From positions 1 through 59,068 of the forward strand of contig CANREO010000001.1 of NCBI GenBank assembly GCA_947629635.1: a DNA stretch of 59,068 nt. Direction: 5' to 3'. This document shows, one piece after another, positions 17,312-25,876 of the stretch. Positions within the stretch are counted from its first letter, which is position 1. The number at the start of each line of letters is the position of its first letter. The position numbers and the translations under genes were made by a program. Under the pieces are notes generated by a model that was not told the origin of the DNA, made no database searches, and saw only the letters and a program-made list of their open reading frames with translations. Origin of the DNA: an uncultured Clostridia bacterium (GTDB taxonomy: Bacteria; Bacillota; Clostridia; Christensenellales; CAG-917).

Positions 17312-18155
17312 AGACGTCGCCTTTGGTCAGTACTATCCGACAGGCTCCCCCGTGCATAAACTCGATCCGCGGACGAAGTTGTTGCTTACGGTGCTTTTTG
17401 TCATAACTATTTTCTTTATCAAAAGTTATTTCGGATTTATGCTTACTCTCGTCGTGCTTCTTGCGATAGTGATAGTTTCAAGGCTTCCCATAGTTTCCGT
17501 GCTGAAGTCGGTCAGAGGTATATTGCTGATAGTTTTGATAAGCGCCGCGATCAATCTTTTTGTAATAAAAGACGGAGAGGTCTTGGCGCATTGGAAAATC
17601 TTTACGATCACAAAAAACGGGGTTCATACTGCGATAAAACTGGCTTTAAGGCTTGTTTTGGTTATTTCCGGAGCTTCGCTGTTGCCTCTTACGACAACGC
17701 CTGTAGAGCTTGCCGACGGGCTTGAAAAATTGATGATTCCGCTTAAGATCATCAAGGTGCCGGTGAGGGATATCGCGATGATCATGAGCATCGCTTTGCG
17801 CTTTGTTCCCACTCTTTTTGAAGAGACGCAAAAGATAATGAATGCTCAAAAAGCAAGAGGCGCGGCAATAGATCATGGCAATATTTTCAAACGCATAGGC
17901 GCCATGATGCCGGTGTTGATACCTCTGTTTGTCAATTCGTTCAGACGTGCGGACGAGTTGTCGTTTGCGATGGACGCCAGGTGCTACAATGCCACCGACA
18001 GGCGCACCAAGATGAAAAGGCTTAAGTTTGGGTGGGGCGACGCGGTTGCGGCGCTGTTTTTGTTGTCCTATACAGTTGTGATTTTGCTTGACAGGTATTA
18101 TTTCAAGACCGTAGGCATCGACATAGATTTGATGATATTCGGAGAACTTTTATGA
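17304..18155 (+). CDS. ecfT: Energy-coupling factor transporter transmembrane protein EcfT
   Basis: This is the membrane scaffold of the ECF importer, linking the two ATPases to exchangeable S components. The 283-residue protein starts FRDVAFGQYYPTGSPVHKLD, the typical EcfT opening. It has about five to six hydrophobic helices and a long cytoplasmic coupling region. The two ATPase-contact signatures are visible as NAQKARGAAID and AMDARCYNATDRRTK. The ATG follows a strong AAGGAGGGGG site inside ecfA2. truA starts within its stop codon (ATGA). Confidence 0.94.
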   Translation: MFRDVAFGQYYPTGSPVHKLDPRTKLLLTVLFVITIFFIKSYFGFMLTLVVLLAIVIVSRLPIVSVLKSVRGILLIVLISAAINLFVIKDGEVLAHWKIFTITKNGVHTAIKLALRLVLVISGASLLPLTTTPVELADGLEKLMIPLKIIKVPVRDIAMIMSIALRFVPTLFEETQKIMNAQKARGAAIDHGNIFKRIGAMMPVLIPLFVNSFRRADELSFAMDARCYNATDRRTKMKRLKFGWGDAVAALFLLSYTVVILLDRYYFKTVGIDIDLMIFGELL

Positions 18156-18973
18156 GGTATCGCGCTGTAATTTCATACAACGGAGCCGCGTATGTCGGCT
18201 GGCAGAGACAACTCAACGGGTTGAGCGTGCAGGAAACGCTGGAAACTGCGCTTTCAAAGACTTTCGGAGTCCCGACCTCCGCCACGGCGAGCGGCAGGAC
18301 CGACGCCGGCGTGCATGCGGAGGGACAGGTCGTGCATTTTGACGCCGAAACTTCGATCCCGTCCGAAAAGATACCGTTTGCTGTCAATACTCATCTGCCC
18401 GACGACGTAAGCATGCTGTTGTGCGAGCCCGTCGATGACAACTTCAACGCTCGGTTTTGCGCAAAGCGCAAGACATATTGTTATAGGCTATATCTGTCCA
18501 GGCATCGCAGGCCCATGCTCGAAGGGACGCACGAACATATCTCGGTGCCTCTCGATTTCACCCTTATGAGAGACGCCGCGAAAATTATAGAGGGAACGCA
18601 CGACTTCAAATGTTTCGAAGCAACGGGTAGCGAAATAAAGAATACCGTTCGTACCGTCTATGAAATAAAGATCGTTACGGGAGCTTTGGCGACCGTTCCA
18701 ATGCCCAAGCAAGACGAATCGCTTGCAGACGTCCCGATGCTGCTGAATCTTGTCACCGGCGACGAGTTCAACTGTACTGCGGATATATACGTGACGGGCA
18801 ACGGTTTTTTGTACAATATGGTGAGAATAATCGCGGGGACTCTGGTATATTGCGGAATGAAGAAGCTCACGACGGAAGACATTCGGCACGCACTAGAGAG
18901 CGGAGACAGAACGCTTGTAGGCAAAACTTTGCCGGCAAAAGGGTTGCACCTTATCGAAGTAGTTTATGACTGA
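18152..18973 (+). CDS. truA: tRNA pseudouridine(38-40) synthase TruA
   Basis: The enzyme isomerises uridines 38-40 in the anticodon stem of many tRNAs. The 273-residue protein begins RYRAVISYNGAAYVGWQRQ and has the catalytic Asp in GRTDAGVHAEGQVVHF. RIIAGTLVYCG is near the C-terminus. The start overlaps the ecfT stop as ATGA. The order ecfA1-ecfA2-ecfT-truA is common in Firmicutes; the ribosomal genes rplM and rpsI that often follow are absent here. A stretch at about 171-195 (from GALATVPMPKQDES) looks like a loop insertion. Confidence 0.96.
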   Translation: MRYRAVISYNGAAYVGWQRQLNGLSVQETLETALSKTFGVPTSATASGRTDAGVHAEGQVVHFDAETSIPSEKIPFAVNTHLPDDVSMLLCEPVDDNFNARFCAKRKTYCYRLYLSRHRRPMLEGTHEHISVPLDFTLMRDAAKIIEGTHDFKCFEATGSEIKNTVRTVYEIKIVTGALATVPMPKQDESLADVPMLLNLVTGDEFNCTADIYVTGNGFLYNMVRIIAGTLVYCGMKKLTTEDIRHALESGDRTLVGKTLPAKGLHLIEVVYD

Positions 18974-19074
18974 GTTTTGAGCAGCGATAACCAATTTAGG
19001 GGAAGAACGGAAAATTTTTTCGAATAGCAGGGGCGATAAAAATTATTTTCCATAAGTTTGCATATCAACTGCCC

Positions 19075-19103
19075 TTGACATTGAGCAACTTTAGTTTTAT
19101 TAT
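19075..19103 (+). promoter_or_regulatory. Promoter just upstream of the gene at 19114
   Basis: A perfect TTGACA, a 17-base spacer and TATTAT end ten bases before the ATG at 19114. The leader would be only about four bases and no Shine-Dalgarno is visible. Confidence 0.6.
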
Positions 19104-19113
19104 AAATTATATT

Positions 19114-19497
19114 ATGTTGACCGTGAAGTTTGCAGTAGGAGACGAACTGCGCGAAGCGTATGAAGCGCTTTCGATCGCGGGCGAGCCGCGTGGCAGCAAT
19201 TTTGTCATGTACGACGACTTAAGACCCGTTGCGTTGATGCGCATGCGCATAATCCGCGAAGCCGCTCCGGTGTGCGAGATAGAGCGAATCCGTTATGCGG
19301 ACGGAGTCGACGAAGACGACAAAACTTTCTTTTTGCACACTATGTTTTTCAAACTTCTCGGCGGCGCGCCGATAAAGTTGAGGATAGAGGGCACTGAGGA
19401 CGAATTCGGTAAATTCGGTTTTGAAAAGAAGGGCGAATTTATGGAGATATACTCGCCGAAGATAAATTTATATTACAATTGCGGAGAAAAACGCTAA
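19114..19497 (+). CDS. Unrecognised 127-aa protein, possibly GNAT-like
   Basis: The protein begins MLTVKFAVGDELREAYEALS. It contains alternating strand/helix blocks such as ALMRMRIIREAAP and EIERIRYADGVDEDD, then FGKFGFEKKGEFMEIY near the end. The layout resembles a short GNAT acetyltransferase, where FGF before a C-terminal strand is common, but the acetyl-CoA P-loop is not clear. The glnS start codon follows its stop directly (TAAATG), so the two are co-transcribed. Cytoplasmic, no signal or TM. The GNAT assignment is tentative. Confidence 0.6.
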   Translation: MLTVKFAVGDELREAYEALSIAGEPRGSNFVMYDDLRPVALMRMRIIREAAPVCEIERIRYADGVDEDDKTFFLHTMFFKLLGGAPIKLRIEGTEDEFGKFGFEKKGEFMEIYSPKINLYYNCGEKR

Positions 19498-21120
19498 ATG
19501 GACGACAGCACGAAAAACTTCATAGAGGACATTATTGACGAGGAGCTTGCCTCGGGCAAGGTGAGCGAAATCATCACTCGTTTTCCTCCGGAGCCAAACG
19601 GATATCTGCACATAGGGCATGCAAAAGCCCTGTGCATCAACTTCGGCATAAAAGAGAGATATCACGGCAAATGCAATCTGCGTTTCGACGACACCAACCC
19701 GGCAAAAGAAGACGTGGAATACATGGAGTCCATAAAAGAGGACATAAAGTGGCTCGGTTTCGAATGGGACGGACTTTATAATGCCAGCGACTATTTCGAA
19801 AAGATGTACGAATGCGCCGTGAAATTGATCAAAGAGGGCAAGGCGTACGTTTGCGACCTTTCCGCGGAACAGATAAGCCTTACTCGCGGCACTTTCAACG
19901 AACCGGGGACTCCCAGTCCAAACCGCAATCGCTCCGTAGAGGAAAATCTGGATTTGTTCGAGCGCATGAGAGCGGGCGAGTTTGCGGACGGCGAAAAGGT
20001 GCTCCGCGCAAAGATAGATATGGCGTCGCCCAACATAAATATGCGAGACCCCGTCATATATCGTATAAGCCATGCTACCCATCCGCACACGGGCAATAAA
20101 TGGTGCATATATCCTATGTATGATTTTGCGCATCCCATCGAGGACGCGGTTGAAGGCATTACCCATTCGCTTTGCTCGTTGGAGTTTGAAAATCATCGTC
20201 CGTTGTACGATTGGGTGACGGAAAATTGCGGCTTCGACCCTCGCCCCAGACAGATAGAGTTTGCCAGGCTAAATCTGACGCACGCGGTCATGAGCAAACG
20301 TTTTATAAAGAGGCTTGTCGACGAAAAAATAGTTTGGGGATGGGACGATCCTCGTCTGCTTACGCTGTCCGGCATAAGGGAGAGGGGATACACTCCTGCG
20401 TCGATAAAGGATTTTTGCGCTCGCATAGGCGTAGCAAAGGCAGACAGCCTTGTGGATATTTCGATACTCGAGCATTGTGTGAGAGAGGACCTCAATAACC
20501 ACGCGCAACGCGCGATGGTCGTCACGAAACCGCTGAAACTCGTCATAGATAACTATCCCGAGGGCAAGACGGAGCAGATGTACATAGAAAACAATCCGCA
20601 GCAAGAGGGCGCAGGCTATCATGAAGTCGGTTTTTCCAAGGAGTTGTACATAGAGCAAGAGGACTTCTCCGTAGAACCGCCGCCGAAATATTTCCGCTTA
20701 AAACCGGACGGCATAGTCAGACTGAAGGGCGCTTATATTATTAAGTGCACGGGCTTCGATACGGACTCGAAAGGCAACGTAATCGCGGTGCATGCCGACT
20801 ACCTCGAAGGCACGAGATCGGGAGAAGAGGGTGCAAATATGAAGGTCAAGGGCACCATACATTGGGTCAACGCTTCCGACTGCGTCGATGTCACTCTGAA
20901 TATGTTCGACTATCTCATAGAGGACGGAGACGGCGACTATATGGACAGGGTCAACCGCAATTCGCTCACGGTGCTTCACGGCAAGGCGGAAAGGCTTGTG
21001 GCAGACGCACCCGTGCATACGAGATTCCAATTTTTGCGACAGGGATATTTTATAAAAAGAAACGAGCGTAACGAATTCAACAGTATTGTTGGGCTCAAAG
21101 ACAGCTTCAAAGCAAGGTGA
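19498..21120 (+). CDS. glnS: Glutaminyl-tRNA synthetase
   Basis: The enzyme charges tRNA-Gln with glutamine directly. The 540-residue class I synthetase has RFPPEPNGYLHIGHAKAL (HIGH motif) near residue 30. It has RFDDTNPAKEDVEY and the KMSKS equivalent VMSKR in LTHAVMSKRFIKRLVDE near 260. The C-terminal half is the beta-barrel anticodon-binding domain. The sequence distinguishes it from GltX by the GlnRS-type core (WCIYPMYDFAHPIEDAVEG). Direct charging means the organism need not rely only on the GatCAB route. A GGAG site lies within the end of the preceding gene. Confidence 0.97.
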   Translation: MDDSTKNFIEDIIDEELASGKVSEIITRFPPEPNGYLHIGHAKALCINFGIKERYHGKCNLRFDDTNPAKEDVEYMESIKEDIKWLGFEWDGLYNASDYFEKMYECAVKLIKEGKAYVCDLSAEQISLTRGTFNEPGTPSPNRNRSVEENLDLFERMRAGEFADGEKVLRAKIDMASPNINMRDPVIYRISHATHPHTGNKWCIYPMYDFAHPIEDAVEGITHSLCSLEFENHRPLYDWVTENCGFDPRPRQIEFARLNLTHAVMSKRFIKRLVDEKIVWGWDDPRLLTLSGIRERGYTPASIKDFCARIGVAKADSLVDISILEHCVREDLNNHAQRAMVVTKPLKLVIDNYPEGKTEQMYIENNPQQEGAGYHEVGFSKELYIEQEDFSVEPPPKYFRLKPDGIVRLKGAYIIKCTGFDTDSKGNVIAVHADYLEGTRSGEEGANMKVKGTIHWVNASDCVDVTLNMFDYLIEDGDGDYMDRVNRNSLTVLHGKAERLVADAPVHTRFQFLRQGYFIKRNERNEFNSIVGLKDSFKAR

Positions 21121-21132
21121 CAGAGGAGACTT

Positions 21133-22293
21133 ATGTTTATCTGTAAAATTTGTGGTAATGAAGTCAAGGCGGGACAGGCATTCTGTCCGACCTGCGGCGC
21201 CGACGTGGTGGACAACTACCAGACGGTGTGCCCCGTTTGCGGCGCAAAAAACGGTGCCGGAAGCAAATATTGCGCAAAATGCGGCGGAATACTTTCCGTC
21301 ATGCGCAAGCCCGTTTGCACCGTTTGCGGCAGCAAAAACTTGCCCGGAGCGCAATTTTGCGTGAGTTGCGGAGCGCCACTCATTGTGGAGAGAGAGACGC
21401 ATTCCGATGCGGATTTGCTCAATGCTCGCAAAGCTAAAATGCGCGTGGACAGCATGGAGAAGGATAGACTTGCCGCCGCAGACAGGGAAATCGCCGCAAA
21501 GCGCGAGAAGGCGGAAGAGGAAAGAGCGCACGCGCTCGCGGAAGTGGAGCAATATCGCGAAAAATGCGAAGCCGACTATAATGAGAAGTTGGAGACTCTT
21601 GAAGAATATCGCGCAAAAATAAACGAATTCGGAGCGGAGGACGTGGCGTTGCTGAAAAAGATGTCCGCGGCGCTGAAAGATTACTCTCGTTACTATGCGG
21701 ATCCTTATTCGCAAATAGACGAGGACGACATCGAAGACCAGACGTATGTTTGCCCGGCGTGCGGCAATATAAATCCGCTGGGGGTCACGCGTTGTATAAA
21801 TTGCGGAAGAGACAAGGCAAGAGCAATGTTGTTGCTTGCCAAGAAGAGAATAAATCAAAGTCCTCCCGTCAAGAGAAGGATAAAGATAATCGCTCCCCCA
21901 GAGGAAGATTTGAAAGAGGAAAAATTGCCTCCGTTTGAAGAATTTGCCGAAGCGCGCAATAACGTAGCGCCTCCGGAGCCCGAGCAAACGGAGCCCGAAA
22001 AGAAGGAGCAAGCAGACTTCTCGGGTCCGCCGACCGGTCCGTTTTATGGCTATCCGTATCCTCCGTTCGGCTATCCGTATCCTCCGTTTGCAGTGCCTCA
22101 GGCCAGGCTCGGGACGGGCGACGCAGCCGCTAAGGATGACAATATGCAGATGCAAATGCCTCCCATCGTTCAGCCTGTGGCATTTGTGCCCTATGTGACG
22201 CAGGAACAGCCGCTGATGCAGTATTCTCCGGCTATGGCGGACGATAGGCGACCGATGAAACAGCCCGTACAACGTCCCTCGGATAAGAAGTGA
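21133..22293 (+). CDS. Multi-zinc-ribbon protein with coiled coil and Pro/Tyr-rich tail
   Basis: The 386-residue protein has CxxC pairs forming about four short zinc ribbons. Three are in the first 85 residues (CKICG...CPTCG, CPVCG...CAKCG, CTVCG...CVSCG) and one is near 205-225 (CPACG...CINCG). A charged coiled coil covers about residues 95-165. The tail is Pro-rich, with a repeated GYPYPPF and a hydrophobic motif near residues 340-357 (QMPPIVQPVAFVPYVTQ). A closely similar motif occurs in the membrane protein at 23105. There is no TM segment. AGGAG precedes the ATG. The next gene begins three bases after the stop, so an operon with two membrane proteins is likely. Probably an adaptor; function unknown. 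Confidence 0.75.
   Translation: MFICKICGNEVKAGQAFCPTCGADVVDNYQTVCPVCGAKNGAGSKYCAKCGGILSVMRKPVCTVCGSKNLPGAQFCVSCGAPLIVERETHSDADLLNARKAKMRVDSMEKDRLAAADREIAAKREKAEEERAHALAEVEQYREKCEADYNEKLETLEEYRAKINEFGAEDVALLKKMSAALKDYSRYYADPYSQIDEDDIEDQTYVCPACGNINPLGVTRCINCGRDKARAMLLLAKKRINQSPPVKRRIKIIAPPEEDLKEEKLPPFEEFAEARNNVAPPEPEQTEPEKKEQADFSGPPTGPFYGYPYPPFGYPYPPFAVPQARLGTGDAAAKDDNMQMQMPPIVQPVAFVPYVTQEQPLMQYSPAMADDRRPMKQPVQRPSDKK
22048..22089 (+). repeat. 21-base tandem duplication in the zinc-ribbon gene
   Basis: Two adjacent 21-base copies (GGCTATCCGTATCCTCCGTT plus one base, differing at the last position) encode GYPYPPF twice. It looks like a recent in-frame duplication. Confidence 0.9.
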
Positions 22294-22296
22294 TAT

Positions 22297-23082
22297 ATGG
22301 CAGAGCAAAGAGTGACAAACAGACGCAATAGAAATGTGGACGACGCCGGCATAAGGCTCGCTCCGACTCCCCTCAACAGGGGGAGCGTAAACGTTATGCC
22401 TGCCGTCAGACAGGATTATATCATTGAACCGCAGCTCGTTGTCGACGAACCGTCGGACGATCTCAAGCGCAGTTTTTCCACCGAAAAAGACTTCCAACCC
22501 AAGAAGAAGGACATTTCGAAGAGGTGGAAGAGGTCCAAGCGTTCGAGAAATTTAGTCGTGGGCATAGTGATGTTTATTGTTTCTTGCCTTGTGTTGTTGC
22601 CATACATACTGGGCGCCGCGCACGTGTTTTTGGACAATTTTATTTTCAGATATGTGCCCAGACAATTCGGCGCATTGAACAATTTGGTGGAGGCGTTTAA
22701 GGCCACGGTCAAACTCGGATGGAAAGGTGAGGAAGTAAACGCAATTTGGATAAGCATGGTGCCGTCGTTGATACTTATTGTCGGCATTATAGCGCTTGTC
22801 GTCAATTTTATAAAATCCGTCATGGGTATGTTTGGCGCGATAAAGCCCAAAAAGTATATGATCGGCGCCATCATATATCTGTTTGCGGTGCTAGCGGTGT
22901 TTATCATGACGCTGGTCGGCGCGCCCGCTGTCGGCGTAGAAAAAATAGACTTCGTTAGAGACTTTATCAAAGGCTATAAAACGAGCGAGCTTTTCGGGCT
23001 CTTGATACCGGCCTTGGGATACTTTACGGTGGCATGTATTTGCACCTTTATACACAAAGAGAAGTACGGCTACCTCAAATGA
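22297..23082 (+). CDS. Four-TM membrane protein with disordered N-terminus
   Basis: The 261-residue protein begins with about 85 polar residues (MAEQRVTNRRNRNVDDAG), including a basic patch KRWKRSKRSR. Four hydrophobic helices follow, at about 88-108, 148-172, 188-210 and 228-248. The family is not recognised. Position three bases after the zinc-ribbon gene and the same layout as the protein at 23105 suggest a complex. No enzymatic motif is seen. The two membrane proteins may be distant paralogues. Confidence 0.7.
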   Translation: MAEQRVTNRRNRNVDDAGIRLAPTPLNRGSVNVMPAVRQDYIIEPQLVVDEPSDDLKRSFSTEKDFQPKKKDISKRWKRSKRSRNLVVGIVMFIVSCLVLLPYILGAAHVFLDNFIFRYVPRQFGALNNLVEAFKATVKLGWKGEEVNAIWISMVPSLILIVGIIALVVNFIKSVMGMFGAIKPKKYMIGAIIYLFAVLAVFIMTLVGAPAVGVEKIDFVRDFIKGYKTSELFGLLIPALGYFTVACICTFIHKEKYGYLK

Positions 23083-23104
23083 GCGATAGATAAGGAGATA
23101 TATT

Positions 23105-23974
23105 ATGTCGAAGAAAACCCCAAATCAAAATGCTGCTCCGCCGGTCGGAAACGATTTGATTCCGGACGAAACTGCCATCCTCGAGGCGGAAGCATATAAT
23201 ATGCCCACTCCCGACGCCGGCGCCGACGTCACGATGTTTGGCACAGTAGGTTCTGGCGGACCGGTGCCGATAATTGCGCCCAAGCACAATACGATCCAAT
23301 TGCAGCCTATCGTTGTGCCTCTTGCAGTTGTGCCGTATATGTCGCAAGACAGTAGCGTGTTGCGTACCGACGGCAGACAGGCGGCAGGCAACGGTGACGA
23401 ATTTGATGAAGCGGCTGAGTTTGAAAATGCAGGCGCGGCAGACGGTAAAAAGAAAAAGAAGAAAGCCGTGGCGGAGCGTCTGCTTTCCGCGGTCACGCTT
23501 TTGCTCGGCATCGGAATGTTTTTGCCGTTTATTATATCTTTCCTGATGGAAAATACTATAAAAGACGGGGATCCCAGGGGTATAGGCGAATTTAATATAA
23601 TCCGTATGATCATGAATTGGGCCGATAAGAGCGTTCAGTTCAACTTTGTGGCTCATATAAACTACATTTTATACATAGTTGCGGCGGCCATGGCGGCGGT
23701 TATAATCGTTTGTGCGTTGATCGGATTGATCGTAGGCAGATATCCTCGTCCCCTCGTATGCATCACATCTTGCATAGGATTTTTGAGCGTGCTTGTTGTG
23801 CTCATACTCGGTTGTGTAAATAAGGAAGTCAAATTTGACGCTAACAGCAGGTTGACGCTTGTGATCATGGTTGCGCTTACAGGCCTTATATTTGTGACGT
23901 CCGTACTGTTTTCGGTGATACTTAATAAGATCGAAGATGAACAAGACAAAAAACCCGATGGTGGGGATATTTGA
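23105..23974 (+). CDS. Four-TM membrane protein with tail motif shared with zinc-ribbon protein
   Basis: The 289-residue protein has a disordered N-terminus of about 120 residues, a lysine run (KKKKKK), then four hydrophobic helices (about 125-147, 185-210, 217-238 and 247-270). Residues 64-82 (IQLQPIVVPLAVVPYMSQD) match the C-terminal tail of the zinc-ribbon protein at ten of nineteen positions, with conservative changes elsewhere. AAGGAG precedes the ATG. It is the last gene of the three-gene unit and is followed by a terminator. Family not recognised. Confidence 0.7.
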   Translation: MSKKTPNQNAAPPVGNDLIPDETAILEAEAYNMPTPDAGADVTMFGTVGSGGPVPIIAPKHNTIQLQPIVVPLAVVPYMSQDSSVLRTDGRQAAGNGDEFDEAAEFENAGAADGKKKKKKAVAERLLSAVTLLLGIGMFLPFIISFLMENTIKDGDPRGIGEFNIIRMIMNWADKSVQFNFVAHINYILYIVAAAMAAVIIVCALIGLIVGRYPRPLVCITSCIGFLSVLVVLILGCVNKEVKFDANSRLTLVIMVALTGLIFVTSVLFSVILNKIEDEQDKKPDGGDI

Positions 23975-23976
23975 TT

Positions 23977-23998
23977 AAAACGGGCGCGAGCCCGTTTT
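23977..23998 (+). terminator. Intrinsic terminator after the zinc-ribbon/4-TM unit
   Basis: A perfect 9-bp stem (AAAACGGGC/GCCCGTTTT) closes a GCGA tetraloop and ends in T residues. It lies three bases after the stop. Confidence 0.88.
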
Positions 23999-24014
23999 CA
24001 AATAAAGAGGTAAT

Positions 24015-24797
24015 ATGTCCCTAAAACTCGTTTCTCTGGCGAGCGGTAGCAAGGGGAACGCCACGCTCGTGTTTTCGGATACTACGGCATTGCTCGTGGA
24101 TGCCGGCATATCCTATACGCAGATAAAGACGGAGTTGAAGGACTTCGGGTTGACGCCGTCCATGCTCGACGGCGTGATAGTCACGCATGAACATATAGAT
24201 CATATCAAAGCTCTGCCGCGTTTGGAACAGGATTGCCAAGTGTATGCGCATCCGCTTACGCAAAAGGAGATTTATATAAGGCAAGGAGTACTGAAAAACG
24301 TTGCCGACGTAGACGACTTCGAAGCCGGTTTTATAGTAGGGGACATAGCGGTGACGCCATTTCGCATACCGCATGACGCTATTTATCCTTTGGCATACAC
24401 TTTCAGCGTGGGGCACGCAAGGTGCAGCGTGGCGACGGATATAGGAGTGCCTACGCACGGGGTGATGAAAAATATTCGGGAGAGCGAGGTCGTATTGCTC
24501 GAAGCCAATCATGACGTCGAAATGCTTAAAAACGGCAAATATCCGCCGGCGCTCAAGGCGCGCATACTTTCAAACAACGGGCATCTGTCCAATGACAGCG
24601 CCGCAAAAATCGCGGGACTGTTGTCCGGCAAAAGCGAAGTGAGGCAGCTTGTGCTCGGGCATATCAGCGAAAATAACAACACCGAACAACTTGCATATGA
24701 GGCTGTAAGCAATACATTGGAGCAGCTGGGCAACAGCGATATCGAGTTGGCTATCGCACATCAAAGCAGACGCAGTGAGGTTTTTGAAATAATATGA
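24015..24797 (+). CDS. MBL-fold metallohydrolase, WalJ/YycJ type
   Basis: The 260-residue protein begins LKLVSLASGSKGNATLVFSD, typical of the YycJ/WalJ branch of metallo-beta-lactamase-fold proteins. The metal motif is VTHEHIDHIKAL near residue 55. A second His lies in FRIPHDA, an Asp in SVATDIG, and a C-terminal His in LVLGHISENNN. In Bacilli this protein belongs to the WalRK locus and influences cell division and DNA repair; that context is absent here. AGAGG precedes the ATG. The CPBP gene begins within its stop codon (ATGA). Confidence 0.88.
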   Translation: MSLKLVSLASGSKGNATLVFSDTTALLVDAGISYTQIKTELKDFGLTPSMLDGVIVTHEHIDHIKALPRLEQDCQVYAHPLTQKEIYIRQGVLKNVADVDDFEAGFIVGDIAVTPFRIPHDAIYPLAYTFSVGHARCSVATDIGVPTHGVMKNIRESEVVLLEANHDVEMLKNGKYPPALKARILSNNGHLSNDSAAKIAGLLSGKSEVRQLVLGHISENNNTEQLAYEAVSNTLEQLGNSDIELAIAHQSRRSEVFEII

Positions 24798-25876
24798 ACA
24801 GAAGGACGATAACGGCCGGCGAAGGAGCTTCTATTTATCTTTTGGGCGTTTGTGCCGGAAGTATTTTGAACCTGTTTTTATCATTGGTTTTTATGCGCAG
24901 CGAGGCGACGTTCGACGGCATGAGCGTATATTCGTGGGTGGGCTATGCGATCATTCAGGTGGCGTTTGTGCTTGCCGCCGTAGTCTATGACGCCATAAGA
25001 AGGACCGACATCTTATTTGTGGCTCGGATGAGCAAACCACGTAGCGCCAAACAATTGTTTTTTACGCCGTTTATAGCAATAGCGGCAATATTGACCTTCC
25101 TGCCGTTGGCAAATTTGTGGACATCTTTTTTGGGCGTCATACATTACCACGGCGCCGGAGTCGGCATGCCCGACTATTCCAACGTCGGAGTGTATTTTCT
25201 TTCGTTATTTGTGATGGCTGCGCTTCCGGCTTTCGGAGAGGAGTTTTTGCTGAGAGGGCACGCATTCAGCGGTTTGCGGACGCGCAGCATGGGTTTCGGA
25301 GTGCTTATGTCTGCATTGCTTTTCAGTTTAATGCATGCAAATCCGTTGCAGACGGTGCACCAATTCGGCATCGGCATTGTGCTTGCGCTGGTATTTACGA
25401 TCACCAATTCGCTTTGGGCATGCGTTCTTGTACATTTTTTCAACAATTTTATCAGCATTACTCTGACCGCCTATTTGCCGCAGGTGGACGCGCTGTACTT
25501 CAAATTGGGTTATTTTAATTGGCTGACGGGCGCAGCAAGCTTCATAATCGGACTCTTAATGCTTGTGACATTGCTTTATGCGATGTATAAAGTTGGCAAC
25601 AAGAGTAAATTTAAAGTGATCTCAAGCGGAATTGATTATGACGATTATACAATTTACGCAGTAGGGGAAAAGAATAGGAAAAATCCTATTAAAGCGTGGG
25701 CTGATTTTATAGCTTCGCTATTTACAAAAGCCGGATGGAGACGTATCGGCTCTGCGCTGGTCGAATGCGGCGATGCGGATATGATCGGCAAAAATCAACC
25801 TCTTCTCGGCGTGTGGTTGGCGCTGGGACTTGTATCGGTATATTGGCTTTATTCACTCATAGTGGGGTTGCTATGA
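24794..25876 (+). CDS. CPBP-family intramembrane metalloprotease (first of two)
   Basis: The 360-residue polytopic membrane protein carries the CPBP (Abi/Rce1-like) signature. It has PAFGEEFLLRGHAF with the Glu-Glu pair and Arg, SLMHANPLQ with a catalytic His, and VHFFNNFISI with a second His/Asn motif. Such proteins cleave or bind membrane peptides; the target is unknown. ATGA overlaps at both ends show coupling to the MBL hydrolase and to the second CPBP gene. A cytoplasmic segment of about 80 residues (around GNKSKFKVISSG onward) precedes the last TM helix. Confidence 0.87.
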   Translation: MNRRTITAGEGASIYLLGVCAGSILNLFLSLVFMRSEATFDGMSVYSWVGYAIIQVAFVLAAVVYDAIRRTDILFVARMSKPRSAKQLFFTPFIAIAAILTFLPLANLWTSFLGVIHYHGAGVGMPDYSNVGVYFLSLFVMAALPAFGEEFLLRGHAFSGLRTRSMGFGVLMSALLFSLMHANPLQTVHQFGIGIVLALVFTITNSLWACVLVHFFNNFISITLTAYLPQVDALYFKLGYFNWLTGAASFIIGLLMLVTLLYAMYKVGNKSKFKVISSGIDYDDYTIYAVGEKNRKNPIKAWADFIASLFTKAGWRRIGSALVECGDADMIGKNQPLLGVWLALGLVSVYWLYSLIVGLL

